A DNA stretch of 64,000 nt. It comes from CAYLUN01 sp964386865. GTDB taxonomy: Bacteria > Verrucomicrobiota > Kiritimatiellia > RFP12 > UBA1067. The stretch lies in assembly GCA_964386865.1 (NCBI GenBank), contig CAYLUN010000023.1, forward strand, positions 1 to 64,000, written 5' to 3'. Position numbers and translations under genes: made by a program. The notes under the pieces were generated by a model, which did not search any database, was not told the origin of the DNA, and saw only the letters and a list, made by a program, of their open reading frames with translations. This document shows, piece by piece, positions 62,815 to 64,000 of this stretch; the first letter of the stretch is position 1; every line of letters begins with the position of its first letter.

Positions 62815-63567
62815 ATGAGCAAGGCGCGCGAACGCAAACAGCGCATTTTGGAACTGCTGATGGAGTCGCCAGCCCTCTCCGTCTCCGAGCTCGGCTCAGC
62901 GTTCCACGTTTCGGACGTCACGATCCGCAACGACCTGAACGACCTGGCCGCCCAAGGCCTGCTGGTGCGCCAGCACGGCGGCGGGCTGCCGGCCCTCCAC
63001 GCCAACATCGTCGAGCGGCAGCGCACCCGCATCGACGAGAAGTGCCGCATCTCCCGGGCCGCGGCGGAGCTGATCGCCGACTCGGACGACATCATGATCA
63101 CCGCCGGCACCACGACCTCGCTGATCCCCCGCTTCCTGCTCGGCCGGCAGGGCGTGAACATCGTCACCAACTCGACGCTCCTGCTGCCCTACGTACGCAA
63201 CAACCCCGGCCTGCACGTGACCCTGACCGGCGGCGAGTTCCGCCCGGCGCTGGAGGCCATGACCGGCCCCGCCACCATCCGCGAACTGCAGCAGTTCCAC
63301 GTCGGCAAGGCCTTCCTCGGCTCCGACGGGCTGACCTCCGAGAAGGGCATCACGGCCGACAGCGCGGAAATCGCCGAGGTCTGCCGCCTGATGTCCGAGC
63401 AGGCCCGCCAGACCATCGTGCTCGCGGACTCCACCAAGCTGGGCCGCGCGGGCTTTGCCCACATCATGCCGGCCGCACGCATCGACATCCTGATCACCGA
63501 TGCCGGCGCGCCCGCCGCCGAAGTCGCCCGCCTCCGCAAAAAGGGCGTGACTGTTCGGCTCGTTTGA
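62815..63567 (+). CDS. DeoR-family transcriptional regulator
   Basis: 250 aa from ATG 62815; the open frame upstream crosses the promoter. The N-terminal winged helix has RILELLMESPALSVSELG and SDVTIRNDLNDLAAQGLLVR with HGGG. The C-terminal DeoRC sensor has DIMITAGTTTSLIPRFL and SDGLTSEKGIT, typical of binding a phosphorylated sugar. It is divergent from the minus-strand sugar-oxidation genes and probably controls them and itself through the 11-bp repeats. The inducer is unknown. Confidence 0.9.
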   Translation: MSKARERKQRILELLMESPALSVSELGSAFHVSDVTIRNDLNDLAAQGLLVRQHGGGLPALHANIVERQRTRIDEKCRISRAAAELIADSDDIMITAGTTTSLIPRFLLGRQGVNIVTNSTLLLPYVRNNPGLHVTLTGGEFRPALEAMTGPATIRELQQFHVGKAFLGSDGLTSEKGITADSAEIAEVCRLMSEQARQTIVLADSTKLGRAGFAHIMPAARIDILITDAGAPAAEVARLRKKGVTVRLV

Positions 63568-63606
63568 CAAACACTGAGGCACACTGATCGCGCTGCAGTA
63601 ACACCC

Positions 63607-64000
63607 ATGCAACTATACGAACCCAAGACCCTGACGCTTTCCGCGCTCGTGCTGTGCGTCGCAGGCACAGGCGCCGCAGCGACGGGGGCCTACTGGACGT
63701 TCGACGGCGCGGAGAAGCCGCCCTGCGCCGTGACCTCGCTGGTTAGCGCGGCGGGCTCCGCCGACATGACGGCTCGTCGCGCGGCCGGCTCGCCGGCCTT
63801 CAGCGCCGATGTCATGCCGTCGCCGACCCGCCAGATCGCGCACGGGAGCGGCGGCGCGGTCGTCAATGCGGACAACCGGTCTTCGGCGTTTTTCGATGGG
63901 CAGTCGCGGCTTGTCGCGCCCGGCGCGTTCCGGCCGACCTCCTTCACCGTCGAGGCGTTCATCAAAGTCAACGCGCACCACGACTACCCGCTGATCCTCG
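63607..64000 (+). CDS. secreted LamG/concanavalin-like domain protein (3' end outside window)
   Basis: The frame is open from ATG 63607 to the window edge (131 codons). Signal peptide about 1-25 (LTLSALVLCVAGTGAAA) is followed by ATGAYWTFDG, and then by FFDGQSRLVAPG with SFTVEAFIKV, the start of a LamG/ConA-like lectin-glucanase fold. Such domains bind or cut polysaccharides. It follows the DeoR gene by 39 nt on the same strand, so it may be part of the same transcript. Only the beginning can be judged. Confidence 0.75.
   Translation, partial: MQLYEPKTLTLSALVLCVAGTGAAATGAYWTFDGAEKPPCAVTSLVSAAGSADMTARRAAGSPAFSADVMPSPTRQIAHGSGGAVVNADNRSSAFFDGQSRLVAPGAFRPTSFTVEAFIKVNAHHDYPLIL

Overview
The window is high-GC bacterial DNA. 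It looks like a member of the PVC superphylum, most probably Kiritimatiellota or a relative. This is inferred from the gene set (very large secreted proteins built from passenger-type beta-strand repeats, twin-arginine sulfatases, many secreted glycoside hydrolases) and not from a marker gene. No rRNA, tRNA, transposase or CRISPR array was recognised.

Region 1 (1-25.1 kb) is a tandem array of paralogous giant secreted proteins, all on the + strand. It holds the C-terminal part of one (1-1773), three complete ones (1986, 2687 and 2729 aa) and a decayed remnant (about 7976-8275). The complete ones carry a signal peptide, a Trp-rich N-terminal motif, many autotransporter-associated (PATR-like) repeats, and the same C-terminal module ending in hydrophobic-hydrophobic-K-hydrophobic-R-stop. 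None has a recognisable outer-membrane barrel, LPXTG or PEP-CTERM signal. Each complete copy has its own sigma70-like promoter with exactly 17 bp spacing. The 1986-aa copy looks like a recombinant of the longer type, and a PA14-like domain marks one of two tail types.

Region 2 (25.3-31.0 kb) has a Sel1-repeat protein and then a TetR-controlled tripartite export operon (regulator, DevC-type permease, ATPase, membrane-fusion protein, TolC-type lipoprotein). Region 3 (31.0-46.0 kb) mixes a GH97 glycosidase and a sugar-nucleotide epimerase (- strand), Sua5/YrdC, a coiled-coil membrane protein, a low-molecular-weight phosphatase, a YhcH/NanQ-like protein and two sulfatases (+), a smaller beta-strand-repeat secreted protein, a subtilisin-like protease, an ArsB/NhaD-type transporter and a lipoprotein. 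Region 4 is purD-purE (46.3-48.1 kb).

Region 5 (48.2-64 kb) is a glycan and sugar catabolic locus, mostly on the - strand: N-acetylhexosamine-kinase-like protein, GH106-type glycosidase, BNR sialidase-like protein, GH130 phosphorylase, Na+/solute symporter, two SDRs, a zinc dehydrogenase, a DeoC-type aldolase and an SMP-30-like secreted protein. A divergent DeoR-family regulator has a tandem 11-bp operator-like repeat in the shared promoter region. The window ends inside a secreted LamG-like protein.

Between and sometimes inside genes lie short arrays with strict 7-nt (or alternating 8/7-nt) periodicity, intergenic inverted repeats and a 40-bp dispersed repeat. Several promoters place the expected transcription start on or next to the start codon, suggesting leaderless mRNAs.
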